The notes: a model not told the origin generated them from the letters alone. A DNA stretch of 64,000 bases from Neiella holothuriorum (GCF_019457915.1 NZ_JAHZSS010000003.1:267873-331872); one strand, 5' to 3'. Shown: positions 1 to 10,484, counted from the first letter of the stretch. Translations and numbers: made by a program.

Positions 1-1
1 C

Positions 2-790
2 CATTTTAAGCAAGTTGACATTCAGGATCTGATTATTGATGAGGGCCAAGATCTCCCTTCAGGCTACTATGAATCACTGATGGAGCTAGGGTTTGAAAAC
101 TTCTTCGTGGTGGGCGATCAAAATCAACAAATTACAGAAGACAATTCCAGCCGTCAGGACCTAGAGACAGTCTTAAGGCTGTCTCCAAGTGATGTCATCG
201 AACTCGACGAGATTTTCAGAAGCACAGTGGAAATCGTCAAACTATGCCAACACTTCTATACAGACAGAGCGAGCCCTAAACCCAAATTACCAAAGAGACC
301 ACCATCACTGCTGAAACCTACACTTTTGAATTATTCGACAGTGAATGCATGTGTTGAAACTATTCTGAGAGCAGCTGACAGAGATTCCGGTAAATTGATA
401 GGCGTAATTGTATCCTCAGAAACGAAGCGTGAGGATTATGTTAAGAAATTATCTCAAGTGGATGTTCCTAGAGATAATGAAAAGCCACTCATCTCAAGTT
501 ATTCCAGTCAACAAAAGCAAGGTAGTGTGAACATAGATTTCGGTAAAGGCGGCATCGTAGTCTTGTGCGATAAGTCCGTCAAAGGGATTGAGTTCGATAC
601 CGTTTATGTAATCCTTGATGGCCTACAGGTGATAAATGGAGATGAAGATTCAATGCGTAAGCGCCTATACGTAATGACATCAAGAGCAAAATATGAGCTT
701 TTCTTGATGCAAAGTGCCTCATTCCCAAATAAGCCTGTTGAGGCTTTGCTTCCGGCAGATACCAATATTCTAGAACGAGATTCCATATAA
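2..790 (+). CDS. Superfamily 1 (UvrD/Rep-like) DNA helicase, C-terminal part
   Basis: The window opens inside this gene, so only the last ~262 codons are present and the Walker A region lies upstream. The frame is open from position 2. Visible SF1 motifs are a Walker B/motif II (LIIDEGQDLP), a GDQNQQI motif III, a motif V-like stretch (SVKGIEFDTVYVI) and a motif VI-like stretch (RLYVMTSRAKYELFL). These indicate an ATP-dependent DNA (or RNA) translocase of the UvrD/Rep/RecB type. Its stop codon overlaps the ATG of the next gene by one base, so it is the first visible member of a three-gene operon that also contains a NERD-domain helicase. Such linkage of helicases with nucleases is typical of defence or DNA-processing loci. 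The family call is secure; the specific role is unknown. Confidence 0.85.
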   Translation, partial: HFKQVDIQDLIIDEGQDLPSGYYESLMELGFENFFVVGDQNQQITEDNSSRQDLETVLRLSPSDVIELDEIFRSTVEIVKLCQHFYTDRASPKPKLPKRPPSLLKPTLLNYSTVNACVETILRAADRDSGKLIGVIVSSETKREDYVKKLSQVDVPRDNEKPLISSYSSQQKQGSVNIDFGKGGIVVLCDKSVKGIEFDTVYVILDGLQVINGDEDSMRKRLYVMTSRAKYELFLMQSASFPNKPVEALLPADTNILERDSI

Positions 791-2310
791 TGGCGAAGCA
801 GCAATTTTACACCCCCATTTGCGTTGATAACTTAGCTCAATTCTTTGCATTAGGCTTTATAACGCCAGCAAGTACTTTTCCATTTGACAATTATTTGCCC
901 GATGAATTTTGCCTGCACCCGGCTGGGGTTCCTTTGTATAAGAAGCCAAATGCCAAGAATAAAATACCCAGAAAAGGACTGAATGCTTCCGCCCAAGAAG
1001 ACAGTAACTTGAAGAGCGCATTAGTTGTTGTGTCTCTTGATATGACTGGATTGAGCGGCAACGATGCTGGCTCAAGATTCGACTTGGATGGTGTTATACC
1101 TACTTACCTAATCAATGAAGTAGTCTTTGAGGATGAACAAGCTCGTGATCACTTTGATTATTTAACTAAGATTTCTGGTCGAGTCAGCATAGAGTTGCTT
1201 GAAGCAATTAAGTTCAAGGCTACTGGTTTTGACAAGTTATTTGAGGTTGAAAGTCGTGATCAAGGTATGGGTTTTGATTCACAACAACCCGCGTTGGATG
1301 CACATCATCACCTCTTCAGTTTTGACAAAACAACAATTCGAAAAGTGAGCGGTTATGGGGCCGCCTTAGCGCTTTGCTTTGTTGCTGCAAAAAATTCTAA
1401 GCGTGCAAGCGATGCATTCAAACAGTTATCTGCCTTATCAGCAGATTCTGATAGTCCATTTGCAGTCAAAGAGTTGCTCTCATACCTCCAAAGAGAACAG
1501 GGAGAAGAGCTGTTAAGCCAAAAGCTAAGAGGCGAGTTTTTTAATGTGCTGGTTGGCTATAAAGGTCAAGGCAAAATTCTTGATAACCTCATCTCTTTTT
1601 TTGACATGGATTTTGATGATGAAAAAGTTACGCATTATTTACAAAAGTTAAAAGAGAAATCACGAGACATTCAGAAAGGAAAGATTCAGGAAACAAAAGC
1701 TGAGCAATTGAAGTCGTTTGACAAAGTAGAAAGGCTTAGTGACTTTATCTCGCAAATTGTCACTATGTTCTCATTACTCAACGAAACAGAAAAACTATTT
1801 ACGCAGCCGATCCCCACCGTGACCGATGAAGGTTATACCAATATTGCCATCGCTTATGGACTGCGTGATAAATTCTACGAAATCCCCAAGGTCGTCCGCC
1901 AAATCAAAGGGCTCGAAAAGTTCGTTGTTGAACGCATGTTTGTTTATTTTAATCAGATCATTGGGAATCCTTCACCTGAAAAGTCAAAAATCAATGATGT
2001 CCCTACTTTAATTGATATTTTGTCCGATGATAGTGCTCCTCAACTTAAAGATTCGTTGGCAAGCAAGTTTGATTTGGTTGAGCGATATGAGATACAGGAA
2101 GTTAACGTTAATGGTGTCAAATACATCCCAGAGAATACCGGAGAATTAGCAACTCTATTAGGGCCTGACTCAAAACAGTTTGCAGAAAAAATGATCATGC
2201 AAAAGGCTTTTGATGATGTTGACTTTAACGCCATCCTTGAGCTCTATGAATCGGAAAAATCTTTAACAAAAGCAATGAAAAAGCTGGCCCGAGACCTCAG
2301 TAAATTATGA
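790..2310 (+). CDS. Protein of unknown function, middle gene of the helicase operon
   Basis: A 506-residue protein that I do not recognise. Its ATG shares one base with the stop of the upstream helicase, and its own stop overlaps the next ATG (ATGA), so the three genes are very probably co-translated. No P-loop, nuclease motif, signal peptide or membrane segment is visible. The N-terminal ~150 residues look mixed alpha/beta. The region from about residue 180 onward is charged and looks mainly helical, with Lys/Glu-rich stretches around residues 275-320 that could form a coiled coil. Context suggests a partner, adaptor or sensor for the two flanking helicases; that is inference only. Confidence 0.8.
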   Translation: MAKQQFYTPICVDNLAQFFALGFITPASTFPFDNYLPDEFCLHPAGVPLYKKPNAKNKIPRKGLNASAQEDSNLKSALVVVSLDMTGLSGNDAGSRFDLDGVIPTYLINEVVFEDEQARDHFDYLTKISGRVSIELLEAIKFKATGFDKLFEVESRDQGMGFDSQQPALDAHHHLFSFDKTTIRKVSGYGAALALCFVAAKNSKRASDAFKQLSALSADSDSPFAVKELLSYLQREQGEELLSQKLRGEFFNVLVGYKGQGKILDNLISFFDMDFDDEKVTHYLQKLKEKSRDIQKGKIQETKAEQLKSFDKVERLSDFISQIVTMFSLLNETEKLFTQPIPTVTDEGYTNIAIAYGLRDKFYEIPKVVRQIKGLEKFVVERMFVYFNQIIGNPSPEKSKINDVPTLIDILSDDSAPQLKDSLASKFDLVERYEIQEVNVNGVKYIPENTGELATLLGPDSKQFAEKMIMQKAFDDVDFNAILELYESEKSLTKAMKKLARDLSKL

Positions 2311-4157
2311 GGTTAAACCCATCCAAACCATACAACAATGATAGCCATGCTGAGTTGTTGATGTATGACGCTCTTCGAAAGGTGGAGCTCCCAGGAGCAA
2401 TTTGCTTTCATTCGCTACAGCTTATTTCTCACCGTACCAAAAAGGTGAGCGAGCTCGATTTTGTACTTGTGTGTACTCAAGGCATCTTTGTTTTTGAAGT
2501 AAAAGGGGGGCGCTTGCGCCAGCAGAATGGCCACTGGCTCTCTTTTGCCAAACAAAAGCAATACCCAATTCAGAATCCGTTTAATCAAGCAAAAATCGGA
2601 ATGTTCTCGTTACTAGATTATTTGAGGTCAAAGAAGTTCGGTTGTCAGGAATTTACCACCGGGTACGGTGTATTAGCGCCTGATACTATCAGCTTGCCGG
2701 AATCGGTCGAATACTCTTCTGAGATTCATGCCACAAAGGGTTGTATGAGAAGCTTTATGGCTTGGCTTCAGCGCTTTATCGGCTACTGGAAAGAGAAAAG
2801 TAGTAATCCCAAGGCGCTCACACCTGATGAAATTTCCCAAATAGCTAACTATCTTAGACCCGGCTCAGTCAGGAGCAACTTCCACTCGACAGAAAGCTTT
2901 GGATACTTGAATGCCAATCAAAGATTTGCGCTGAATGCATTTAAAGAGGGTAAGAAAGTACTTGTCGATGGAGCAGTTGGTACAGGAAAAACGCTCTTAC
3001 TCAAACAAATAGCTCAGTTGCTTGTTAAGCCAGATGAATCGTTACTTGTCGTGTGTCGATCAAAGTGGCTGAAGGGATATTTAAGAGCGAAGTTGGCAGC
3101 TAATAGTGTAGTGGTTGCAACGCTCGATTGTATCCAAACAGAAGCGCGTAGGGCTTTCATCGCCAAATTTGATATTGTAATTGTTGACGATGCACAAGAC
3201 ATTTACACCCCAGAAACTCTAGAAAAGTTAGGGCGATTTATGAGAGGAGGACTTGCGGCTGGTCGCTGGCTTTTCTTGCAGAATAAGGCCGATTTGCTCC
3301 CTGGCTTTAAGCCGCTAAACGAAAAGTTAGTACAAGAGGTTTCTGTGCGTTCTGATACGAAAATCTCACTGGATACGGCATATCGTTTATCAACGCTTGC
3401 AATTAATTACTCACCAGTGGCATTACAAGATGGGCTGAATCAGCTTCAACGAAGTCATGAGCCAACGGTTGTCGAGCTCAATGCTGAGAAAGGTTCCGAT
3501 TGTCTCTTACTCATAGAAAAAGCAGTTAATGATGCTCTTGGCGAGGGGTATAGCCGCGGAGACATCACACTCTTATCTACTCAATGCTACGAAAAGAGTT
3601 GCGTCTCTAGATTACCGCCATCGATGCAGTCGAAACTAACTCAGTTGGATGGCTTCAATATTCAACATTTTCCCACAGCCCAAACCTGCTTTTCAGAGTT
3701 AATACACTTCAATGGCTTTGAAAATAAAGTAATCATTTTAACTGATGTCATGCAGGAGAGTATGAAAAATCATCCTGAGGCATCCCAAGCACTAACTCGA
3801 GCAACACAAAAGTTGGTGGTGATTTGGTCAACTGAAATTGATGCAATTTCAACTAGGCCAAATAGAGAATGGCAAGAGCAGCTAGAGTATACCGAAATTG
3901 CTGGCGAACCGACTTTGCTAGCGAGTTCGGGATTACCAGTGGGCTTGAATGGATTTGATATTAGAGATGGAAAATTTGAATCAGTTGCTGAGGCAGAATT
4001 CGCATGGCCAAAACACAAGATCGCTTTGCTAACGACTGATCAAGAAAAGTATAGAGGCGCATTGGAAGAGCTAGGTTGGAAGTGCTTTTGGGAACCAGTT
4101 AATCAGAAGTTAGTTGAAAACCTCATAGAAGCTTTAGGGACAAACCAACAGTGTTAA
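2307..4157 (+). CDS. NERD nuclease domain fused to an SF1 helicase
   Basis: The 616-residue protein starts with a nuclease-related (NERD) domain. Residues E16, D51 (in SELDFVLV) and E64-x-K66 (in FEVKGG) match the PD-(D/E)xK catalytic pattern, so the nuclease looks intact. A helicase core follows: Walker A GAVGTGKT near residue 220, Walker B IVDDAQD near residue 292, a motif V-like stretch (FNGFENKVIILTD) and a motif VI-like stretch (ALTRATQKLVVI). The start overlaps the previous stop by four bases. In known families NERD-helicases process DNA and often sit in anti-phage islands; here the protein is paired with a second SF1 helicase and an unknown protein. A role in defence is inferred from this architecture. 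Confidence 0.85.
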   Translation: MRLNPSKPYNNDSHAELLMYDALRKVELPGAICFHSLQLISHRTKKVSELDFVLVCTQGIFVFEVKGGRLRQQNGHWLSFAKQKQYPIQNPFNQAKIGMFSLLDYLRSKKFGCQEFTTGYGVLAPDTISLPESVEYSSEIHATKGCMRSFMAWLQRFIGYWKEKSSNPKALTPDEISQIANYLRPGSVRSNFHSTESFGYLNANQRFALNAFKEGKKVLVDGAVGTGKTLLLKQIAQLLVKPDESLLVVCRSKWLKGYLRAKLAANSVVVATLDCIQTEARRAFIAKFDIVIVDDAQDIYTPETLEKLGRFMRGGLAAGRWLFLQNKADLLPGFKPLNEKLVQEVSVRSDTKISLDTAYRLSTLAINYSPVALQDGLNQLQRSHEPTVVELNAEKGSDCLLLIEKAVNDALGEGYSRGDITLLSTQCYEKSCVSRLPPSMQSKLTQLDGFNIQHFPTAQTCFSELIHFNGFENKVIILTDVMQESMKNHPEASQALTRATQKLVVIWSTEIDAISTRPNREWQEQLEYTEIAGEPTLLASSGLPVGLNGFDIRDGKFESVAEAEFAWPKHKIALLTTDQEKYRGALEELGWKCFWEPVNQKLVENLIEALGTNQQC

Positions 4158-4206
4158 TGGCATCTCCATAGCCGAAGTAAATCACTTGCGGAACATCGCA
4201 ACTTAG

Positions 4207-4311
4207 ACAGTAGTTGGCAACCCCGAACACTCTTTGTGGCGTTACAAAATAGAACAAATGAATACAGAGTTGTCAGAGCTGGCCTCTGTATGGACAAGAG
4301 AGACAGAATGA
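4207..4311 (+). pseudogene. C-terminal remnant of a degraded gene
   Basis: After a TAG at 4204-4206 this frame reads as protein-like sequence (TVVGNPEHSLWRYKIEQMN, then a helical acidic end) and stops at a TGA at 4309-4311. The same frame upstream of the TAG, from about 4153, also reads plausibly (ISIAEVNHLRNIAT), as if one nonsense change split a longer tail. No start codon or ribosome binding site precedes it. The TGA overlaps the ATG of the next remnant as ATGA, the normal arrangement of coupled genes, so this looks like the surviving tail of an upstream gene. Which gene is unknown. Confidence 0.4.
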
Positions 4312-4394
4312 GCAATGAAAAACTAATATACGCACCAGGCATGCGTGTAGAGATCAGAAACGAAGAGTGGACAATTCGCCGTGTAGACCAATAG
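4308..4394 (+). pseudogene. N-terminal remnant of a helicase-like gene (28 codons)
   Basis: An ATG at 4308 opens a 28-codon frame ending in TAG at 4392-4394. The peptide contains APGMRVEIRNEEWTIRRVD. From memory this resembles the N-terminus of large SNF2/RapA-type helicases found in bacterial defence islands, where a PGMRVEIRDEEW-like start precedes a small barrel domain. The rest of such a gene is absent; the sequence after 4394 has no continuing frame and leads into the ssb promoter region. It is best explained as the stub left by a deletion. The family resemblance is recalled, not computed. Confidence 0.4.
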
Positions 4395-4557
4395 GCGCTT
4401 ATGAACTAAAGCTGTAATGACTGCAAAACTAACAGCTAAAAAGCTCATTGCGTTATGTTGAATTTTGGGAATATCTAAGCTTGAAGCAAGTGAATATAGA
4501 AGTATTGAGTTGCTCAACGACACACATAAAAACATTTGGTCAATTAAGGATGAATAC
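4395..4557. other. Spacer between gene remnants and ssb
   Basis: This AT-rich stretch has no convincing gene. It probably carries the ssb promoter and the deletion scar that ended the upstream helicase remnant. An in-frame extension of ssb upstream to 4465 exists but lacks SSB-like sequence. A Shine-Dalgarno AAGGA lies at 4546-4550. Confidence 0.4.
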
Positions 4558-5016
4558 ATGAGCAAAGGCATTAATAAGGTAATTCTAGTTGGAACGCTAG
4601 GAGCTGATCCTGATGTAAAAAACACAACCAAAGGCAATACGATTGCCAATATCAGTCTTGCCACTAATGAGAGTTGGAAAGATCGAAATACCGGCCAACT
4701 TAACGAAAAAACAGAATGGCACCGAGTGGTGATATTTGGGAAATTGGCCGAGATCGCCGGTCAATATTTGCGCAAAGGTTCACAAGTTTACTTTGAAGGA
4801 AAGCTTCAAACCCGAAAGTGGCAAGATCAAAACGGACAAGATCGCTATTCAACGGAAGTGGTTATTGATTTCAACGGCACAATGCAAATGCTAGGTGGCG
4901 GCGCAGCCTCTGTGACCCAACCAACTCCTGTTGCCCCGGTAAATACGCCCCCTGTGACAGCGCCACCTCAATCCAATCAAAATTTAAATGACGACTGGGA
5001 TGATATTCCGTTCTGA
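4558..5016 (+). CDS. ssb: Single-stranded DNA-binding protein
   Basis: A 152-residue SSB. The OB-fold begins [19 protein letters not shown] and includes the conserved [19 protein letters not shown] and a [13 protein letters not shown] strand. A Pro/Gln-rich linker leads to the acidic tip DDIPF, the docking peptide for SSB partners. The start at 4558 is preferred over the longer frame because homology begins there and AAGGA sits seven bases upstream. The protein is shorter than E. coli SSB (178 aa) mainly in the linker. It lies between the helicase operon and sbcDC. It could be the housekeeping copy or an accessory paralogue; the absence of uvrA next to it (the usual enterobacterial neighbour) leaves this open. 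Confidence 0.95.
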   Translation: MSKGINKVILVGTLGADPDVKNTTKGNTIANISLATNESWKDRNTGQLNEKTEWHRVVIFGKLAEIAGQYLRKGSQVYFEGKLQTRKWQDQNGQDRYSTEVVIDFNGTMQMLGGGAASVTQPTPVAPVNTPPVTAPPQSNQNLNDDWDDIPF

Positions 5017-5256
5017 GGGTGACCAATTTCGGCACGCACTTAGGCGAAGCAAAGCCTTAGTTTCTTGGTTTTAAGCCATCAATAAATCAACTGGCTGAGC
5101 AGCCCCCTAAGGTCGTCAAAAAGCGCTTTCAATGAACCTCGGTGCTAGGTTATGCAACTTAATGGCCTGGTTTAGAATCACCTACGGCGCATAAAGGCAA
5201 TCCTTCACTGAGCAACGCTCATTGGGGCGAAGGACTCACAACATGGGTACTATTAA

Positions 5257-6549
5257 TTGAAAATCCTTCACACCTCCGATTGGCATCTTGGCCAAAGTTT
5301 TATGGGGAAATCCCGGGAGCCAGAGCATCGAGCTTTTCTTGAATGGTTGTTGCAGCTGATTGAGTATGAATCCGTCAATGCGGTCATTGTTGCTGGCGAT
5401 ATATTTGATACCACAACACCGCCAAGTTATGCCCGCTCCTTGTATAACGAATTCATCGTTCAGATGCACCAGGCTGGCTGTCAGTTGGTAATTTTGGGCG
5501 GTAATCATGACTCGGTTTCGATGCTTCACGAGTCCGCTTCATTGGCACAATGTTTAGGCACGCACGTTGTCGGAGGGGTCTTACAGAGCCCGGCCGAGCA
5601 GGTGATCACCCTTAAAAATGCCAATACCCAGGTAGGCGCCATTGTTTGTGCGATTCCCTTTATTCGAGCTCGCGACGTGGTTGAATCACAGGCTGGTCAA
5701 ACAGGGCAAGAAAAGCAGCAAGCGCTCATCAAGGCTATGGCTGACCATTTCGATGCGGTGTATCGGGAGGCGCTCGATACACGTACGCAACTGCAGCGCA
5801 ATGTGCCCATTATTGCCACTGGCCATCTAACAACACTTGCAAGCAGTAAAAGTGAATCCGTGCGCGACATATATGTCGGCACGCTTGAATCGTTCCCTGC
5901 GGATCATTTACCCAAAGCTGATTACATTGCATTAGGGCATATTCATAAACCGATGTCGGTAGCAGGCCAAGCTCATGTTCGGTATAGCGGCTCGCCCATT
6001 CATTTGAGTTTTGATGAAGTAAACCATGATAAGCAGGTTCAGTTAGTCAGCTTTAACGGTGAACTTGAGTCGACTGTAGAAAGCGTGACTGTTCCTCGGT
6101 TTCGGCAAATGCGAACCGTGAACGGCTCATTAGCGGAAGTAACCCGCGAGCTTGAATCGTTGCCAGCTTCGATAAGCGAGACAGCTTTGGATATCTGGCT
6201 AGAAATATCGATTCATACGGATGACTACTTAAGTGGATTGCACCAGCAACTTGAAAATTTAATTGAAGGTAAACCGATGGAAATCTTGCGCTTACGACGT
6301 AAGCGGAGCGCGAAAGATGCGGTGTTAAACACCGAGCGTAAAAAATCGCTGAAAGAGTTTTTACCCAAAGATGTATTTTTACAGCGCCTGGCTGAAGAGC
6401 CATTAGAGCCAGAACAAAAAGCAAAGCTGCTCGAAACATTTACCAAATTGGTCACTGAAGTTGAAGCCAATGTGGCGCTTGATGATTCAGAGCTTCATCG
6501 TGCACGCGGTGCTGCCGCGCCTAAAATTAATTCACCAGAGGGCGCGTAG
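5257..6549 (+). CDS. sbcD: Exonuclease subunit SbcD
   Basis: A 430-residue nuclease subunit of the SbcCD (Mre11-Rad50-like) complex, which opens DNA hairpins and cleans blocked ends. Calcineurin-type phosphoesterase motifs are present in order: SDWHLG (D8, H10), GDIFD, GGNHD, GHLTT and LGHIH. The start is TTG at 5257; no in-frame ATG lies nearby and homology begins exactly there ([13 protein letters not shown]). The C-terminal region, rich in Lys/Arg, corresponds to the capping and SbcC-binding part. It is one base upstream of sbcC, so the two are co-transcribed and probably translationally coupled. Confidence 0.95.
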   Translation: MKILHTSDWHLGQSFMGKSREPEHRAFLEWLLQLIEYESVNAVIVAGDIFDTTTPPSYARSLYNEFIVQMHQAGCQLVILGGNHDSVSMLHESASLAQCLGTHVVGGVLQSPAEQVITLKNANTQVGAIVCAIPFIRARDVVESQAGQTGQEKQQALIKAMADHFDAVYREALDTRTQLQRNVPIIATGHLTTLASSKSESVRDIYVGTLESFPADHLPKADYIALGHIHKPMSVAGQAHVRYSGSPIHLSFDEVNHDKQVQLVSFNGELESTVESVTVPRFRQMRTVNGSLAEVTRELESLPASISETALDIWLEISIHTDDYLSGLHQQLENLIEGKPMEILRLRRKRSAKDAVLNTERKKSLKEFLPKDVFLQRLAEEPLEPEQKAKLLETFTKLVTEVEANVALDDSELHRARGAAAPKINSPEGA

Positions 6550-6550
6550 C

Positions 6551-9500
6551 ATGAAAATCTTATCCGTCACGTTGCAGAACCTAAATTCACTCAAAGAAAA
6601 ATGGACGATTGATTTTACCGCTGACAAATTTGCCAACAACGGTCTGTTTGCGATCACAGGCCCAACCGGAGCGGGTAAATCCACAATTTACGATGCCATT
6701 TGCTTAGCGCTCTATCACAAAACACCACGGCTCTCTGTATCGAAGGAAAGCAATGAACTGATGACGCGTGGCACAGCAGAATGCTTAGCTGAGGTTGAGT
6801 TTGAAGCCAAGGGCAAGCGTTATCGAGCGCATTGGTCACAGCGCAGAGCGCGGGGGCACGTTGATGGGAATTTGCAGAGTCCGTTGGCGGAACTTGCCGA
6901 AATCACAGCCAATGGCGCGAATATCATAGAAAACAAACTTTCAGCGGTGCGCAAAGCTGTTGAAGATATCACACGACTCGATTTTGGTCGCTTTACTCGT
7001 TCGATGATGCTTGCCCAAGGCGCATTTGATGCCTTTCTGACCGCCAAAGAAAATGATCGCGCGCAATTGCTTGAAGAAATGACCGGAACAGAAATCTATC
7101 AAAAGATTTCACAGCGCGCTTTTGAGCATGCGAGGGAAGCTAAGCGCCGCACAGAATCGATTGAAGATCAAATATCGGGCGTTGATTTGCTGGATGCGCA
7201 ACAACTCGAATTGACCCAACAAGAACTGGTGCAGAATGAAACAATATTAAGTGCACATAAACAGCTGCACCAGCAACTTGAGCAGGAGCGCCAATGGCAC
7301 CACAATGTTGCTCAAGCAAGCGCTGAGTTAGAACAATGTGAGCAAGAGCTGGCGGCGGCGAATCAAGCCGAAAGGCTGGCACAAAGCGAATTACAGAGCC
7401 TCACGTTAGCGGAGCCTGCAGCAAAGCTAAAACCTTACGATAAGGCCGAGCAAGCGGCATTTCAACACAAAACCGACATTGAACAAACGCTAGCGACAGC
7501 CACTCGTGAGCAAGCCAAGTTGAGTCAACAGCAGCAGCGAAACCAAGAGGACTTAGCGCTACATCAGCAAGCCCTTGAGACTGCTGTTGCTGAGCAAAAA
7601 CACTTAGAGACGTTACTCGCTGAGCAAATCGAGCCGCTCGATAAGCAACTCATCGCCTTGCAAACTCAAGTAAAAACGGAGCAAGAGCAAAGTCGGCTTC
7701 AGGCAGAAAATATCGAAAAATCCGAGGCTACGTTAGCGTCTGAATTAAATGCTGAACAGCACGATCAGCAAACCTTAGAACAACTTAATCAGTCGTTGCA
7801 GAGCCGGGCTCATGATGCTCATTTAACCGAGCGCCTGCCGGTGATCCGCCACCAGATCGAGCAATGGCGCCGTGCAGAGCAAGCGCGAAGTGAAGTAGAA
7901 AAAAAAGTAGCGTCAAGCAAAGCGCAGCAACAGCAAGTGGCGGAAAGCCAAGCGGATACCGAACACAAACTTGAAGCGCTCCAAGCTGAAGCCACTGAGA
8001 TTGACAAGCGCAAACAAGAGGGAGCAAACCACTTAGCGCAATTGTTAGGCGAGCATTCAGAAAGTCAGTTGCGAGCTAAGCAAGCCCAATTAGTTGAACA
8101 ACGTACTTTGCGAGAGGCACTGCAGCGTGAACAGCAAAGCTACTTGAATAATTCTGCCCTCTATCAATCTAAATCGCTGCAACAGACCCAATTCACTCAG
8201 AAAATAGAAGCATTAACCACTCAAGTGGCGCAAGCAAATGAAGCGCTGGAGCATGAGCGAAGCATTTATCGTAAGTTGCAAGAGCAATTGCGGTTAGAGC
8301 AAAAAATTGCAGACTTAGAATCGCATCGTGCGCAATTACAACCCGATACACCGTGCCCGCTGTGTGGAGCGCTTGAACACCCACTTGCAGATCCTAATAA
8401 TCTTCCTGCTGTTGCTGATACAGAATTGCAATTAAAGCAGCTGCAACTGCGAGGTGAGCAGTCGTCAGAGTCGCTCAAAGCGTTAGAAATTGAGCTCAGC
8501 ACCGGACATCAACAACTTGCTGGTTGTCAGCGCGAATTGCAGCAACTTCAACGTAACCTAGATAGCAGCCTCGAGAATTGGCGAACGCTTATTGACCAAG
8601 CGAGCTTGTCGTTTCAGATTGCTGATCAAAATGAATTAACTCAATGGCTAACAGAACAAACAAACGCAGAAAAGTCGCTGGCCGAGCTAATCGAATCAAT
8701 CGACAATGCCAATGCGAACATGTCTAAGGTTGAATCCAACCACCAACAATTATTAGTTGATCTAGCATCACAACGTGGCGCTCAGCAAACTCAGCAGGCT
8801 GAGCGAGCGGGCATTACCCTGCAGCTTAATGACTACCAATCCAATGAAGAAAATTTGGTTTCAACGGTGCAGCTTGCGCATACCGAGTTGTTAGGTTCGC
8901 TCGAATTGACGAATCGGCAGCCACCAGAGTTGGCCAAGGCGGACGATTGGCTAGATGAGTTAAAGCAAGCCGAAGCTAACTACAACGCCTTAGTTGTTGA
9001 TGCCAAATTGCTGCAAGAACAAATAACGACACGCCAACATCATATCGTTCAACTGCAACAACAATTGGTGAGCGCAAAAAGCTACCTAGATGCTAAAAAA
9101 AGAGCTCTGGAGCCTTTGCTACGGCAATTAAACGAGCTCAATGATCAGCGTTTCTCACTACTAGCACATGATAAGCCAAGTCAACGACGTACTCAGGCAG
9201 AGCAGGTGGTTAGCGCCGCTCGACAACAATCGAATGAAGCCCAAAATCGCCATCAAGACGTTGCTCAGCAGCAAAAAGAAGTAGAAGGGCGCTTGCACCA
9301 ACTTCGTGAAAGCCTATTGAAAGCGAATGACAATCATCAAGTTGCAGCAAATCAGTTTGAACAAACGTTGGCGGCAAGCCCCTTTGCTAACCGGCAAGAC
9401 TTTTTGCAAGCGCAAGTAATGGATGATGAGCTGACGCGGTTACGCGACTTGAAGCAAAATCTAGACAAGTGCAAAGAATTGGCAGTAAGACGCCAACAAG

Positions 9501-10225
9501 AAGTGGCCAATAAGGTTCAATCACTAACGGAGCAACGAGTCTCAGAACAGTCCACAGAGCAAGTGACTGGACAAATAGTTGAGCTAAATCAGCGCATAGA
9601 AGCTAAGCAACAACAAATTGGCGCGATCCGTCAACGCCTCGATCGAAACAAAGAGCAACGAACCCGTCACCAAGGCTTACTCGACGAATTAGAATTGCAC
9701 AACAAAGAGCTTGCACACTGGGAGCACCTGAATAGTCTCATCGGATCATCCCAGGGTGATAAATTTAGAAAATATGCGCAAGGGCTAACGCTAGGGCACT
9801 TGGTGTACTTGGCCAACCATCATTTACAAGCACTTGATAAGCGCTATCAGTTAACGCGGCGTAAAGACGAAAACTTGGCCCTTGCCATTATCGACACATG
9901 GCAAGCTGACAATGTTCGAGTGGTTGAAACTCTATCAGGTGGTGAGCGCTTTTTAGTGAGCTTGTCGTTGGCATTGGGCTTGTCAGACCTAGTGAGCGAC
10001 CGTACTAGCATTGATTCCCTGTTTTTAGATGAAGGCTTTGGCACCCTTGATAGTGACACGCTTGATGTGGCGCTAAATGCACTAGATAACTTGCAATCCT
10101 CGGGCCGCATGGTGGGCATTATTTCCCACGTGCCGGCTCTAAAGGAACGCATCCCAACTCAAATCGTCGTGAGCAAAGGCGCAGGGGTGGGCTACAGCAA
10201 ATTAGAGCGAATTTATGCAGCATAG
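6551..10225 (+). CDS. sbcC: Exonuclease subunit SbcC (SMC-like ATPase)
   Basis: A 1224-residue Rad50-like ATPase. Walker [10 protein letters not shown] lies near residue 36, the zinc-hook CPLCG near residue 602 in the middle of two long Gln/Glu-rich coiled coils, the ABC signature LSGGER near 1127, and Walker [13 protein letters not shown] near 1157. The start ATG at 6551 immediately follows the sbcD stop; the open frame runs further upstream inside sbcD, but homology begins [13 protein letters not shown]. Partner of SbcD. The coiled-coil arms are unusually rich in Gln, which is common in marine gammaproteobacteria. Confidence 0.95.
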   Translation: MKILSVTLQNLNSLKEKWTIDFTADKFANNGLFAITGPTGAGKSTIYDAICLALYHKTPRLSVSKESNELMTRGTAECLAEVEFEAKGKRYRAHWSQRRARGHVDGNLQSPLAELAEITANGANIIENKLSAVRKAVEDITRLDFGRFTRSMMLAQGAFDAFLTAKENDRAQLLEEMTGTEIYQKISQRAFEHAREAKRRTESIEDQISGVDLLDAQQLELTQQELVQNETILSAHKQLHQQLEQERQWHHNVAQASAELEQCEQELAAANQAERLAQSELQSLTLAEPAAKLKPYDKAEQAAFQHKTDIEQTLATATREQAKLSQQQQRNQEDLALHQQALETAVAEQKHLETLLAEQIEPLDKQLIALQTQVKTEQEQSRLQAENIEKSEATLASELNAEQHDQQTLEQLNQSLQSRAHDAHLTERLPVIRHQIEQWRRAEQARSEVEKKVASSKAQQQQVAESQADTEHKLEALQAEATEIDKRKQEGANHLAQLLGEHSESQLRAKQAQLVEQRTLREALQREQQSYLNNSALYQSKSLQQTQFTQKIEALTTQVAQANEALEHERSIYRKLQEQLRLEQKIADLESHRAQLQPDTPCPLCGALEHPLADPNNLPAVADTELQLKQLQLRGEQSSESLKALEIELSTGHQQLAGCQRELQQLQRNLDSSLENWRTLIDQASLSFQIADQNELTQWLTEQTNAEKSLAELIESIDNANANMSKVESNHQQLLVDLASQRGAQQTQQAERAGITLQLNDYQSNEENLVSTVQLAHTELLGSLELTNRQPPELAKADDWLDELKQAEANYNALVVDAKLLQEQITTRQHHIVQLQQQLVSAKSYLDAKKRALEPLLRQLNELNDQRFSLLAHDKPSQRRTQAEQVVSAARQQSNEAQNRHQDVAQQQKEVEGRLHQLRESLLKANDNHQVAANQFEQTLAASPFANRQDFLQAQVMDDELTRLRDLKQNLDKCKELAVRRQQEVANKVQSLTEQRVSEQSTEQVTGQIVELNQRIEAKQQQIGAIRQRLDRNKEQRTRHQGLLDELELHNKELAHWEHLNSLIGSSQGDKFRKYAQGLTLGHLVYLANHHLQALDKRYQLTRRKDENLALAIIDTWQADNVRVVETLSGGERFLVSLSLALGLSDLVSDRTSIDSLFLDEGFGTLDSDTLDVALNALDNLQSSGRMVGIISHVPALKERIPTQIVVSKGAGVGYSKLERIYAA

Positions 10226-10238
10226 GGAAAGTTAACCA

Positions 10239-10484
10239 ATGGGAGATAATCTCGCTAATTTGTACTGCCACCCGGCTGATGCGAATATTCGTTATCGTGG
10301 GAGAACGTCAAGGTACTGTGACAAAGATGGCTGGTGTTATGTATTTACCAAGGACAATGACCACGTTCAGCGGCTGGCTTCTAACAGAACTGTTCAAACG
10401 CGCAACGAGTATGATGAGTGGCAGGCATTCAGAGGTGAGCAGCTTTCTGACTCTGACGATAATATTTGTGAAGTTGCGTTCTGA
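10239..10484 (+). CDS. Small hypothetical protein
   Basis: An 81-residue acidic, aromatic-rich protein (YRGRTSRYCDKDGWCYVF) that I do not recognise. It starts 13 bases after the sbcC stop, with a GGGAAAG upstream that may serve as ribosome binding site, so it may be read through from sbcDC. No signal peptide or membrane segment is seen. An overlapping frame at 10279-10569 is less protein-like and is considered a shadow. The gene could also belong to an accessory insertion together with the PcfJ-like gene downstream. Confidence 0.5.
   Translation: MGDNLANLYCHPADANIRYRGRTSRYCDKDGWCYVFTKDNDHVQRLASNRTVQTRNEYDEWQAFRGEQLSDSDDNICEVAF

Noticed and set aside
4284..4308. CTGT...ACAG resembling a LexA box
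   Set aside because: The spacing is 13 bases instead of the 8 of a LexA site, and it lies inside the gene remnant.
7140..8502. Several minus-strand frames inside sbcC
   Set aside because: Shadows produced by the repetitive coiled-coil codons of sbcC.
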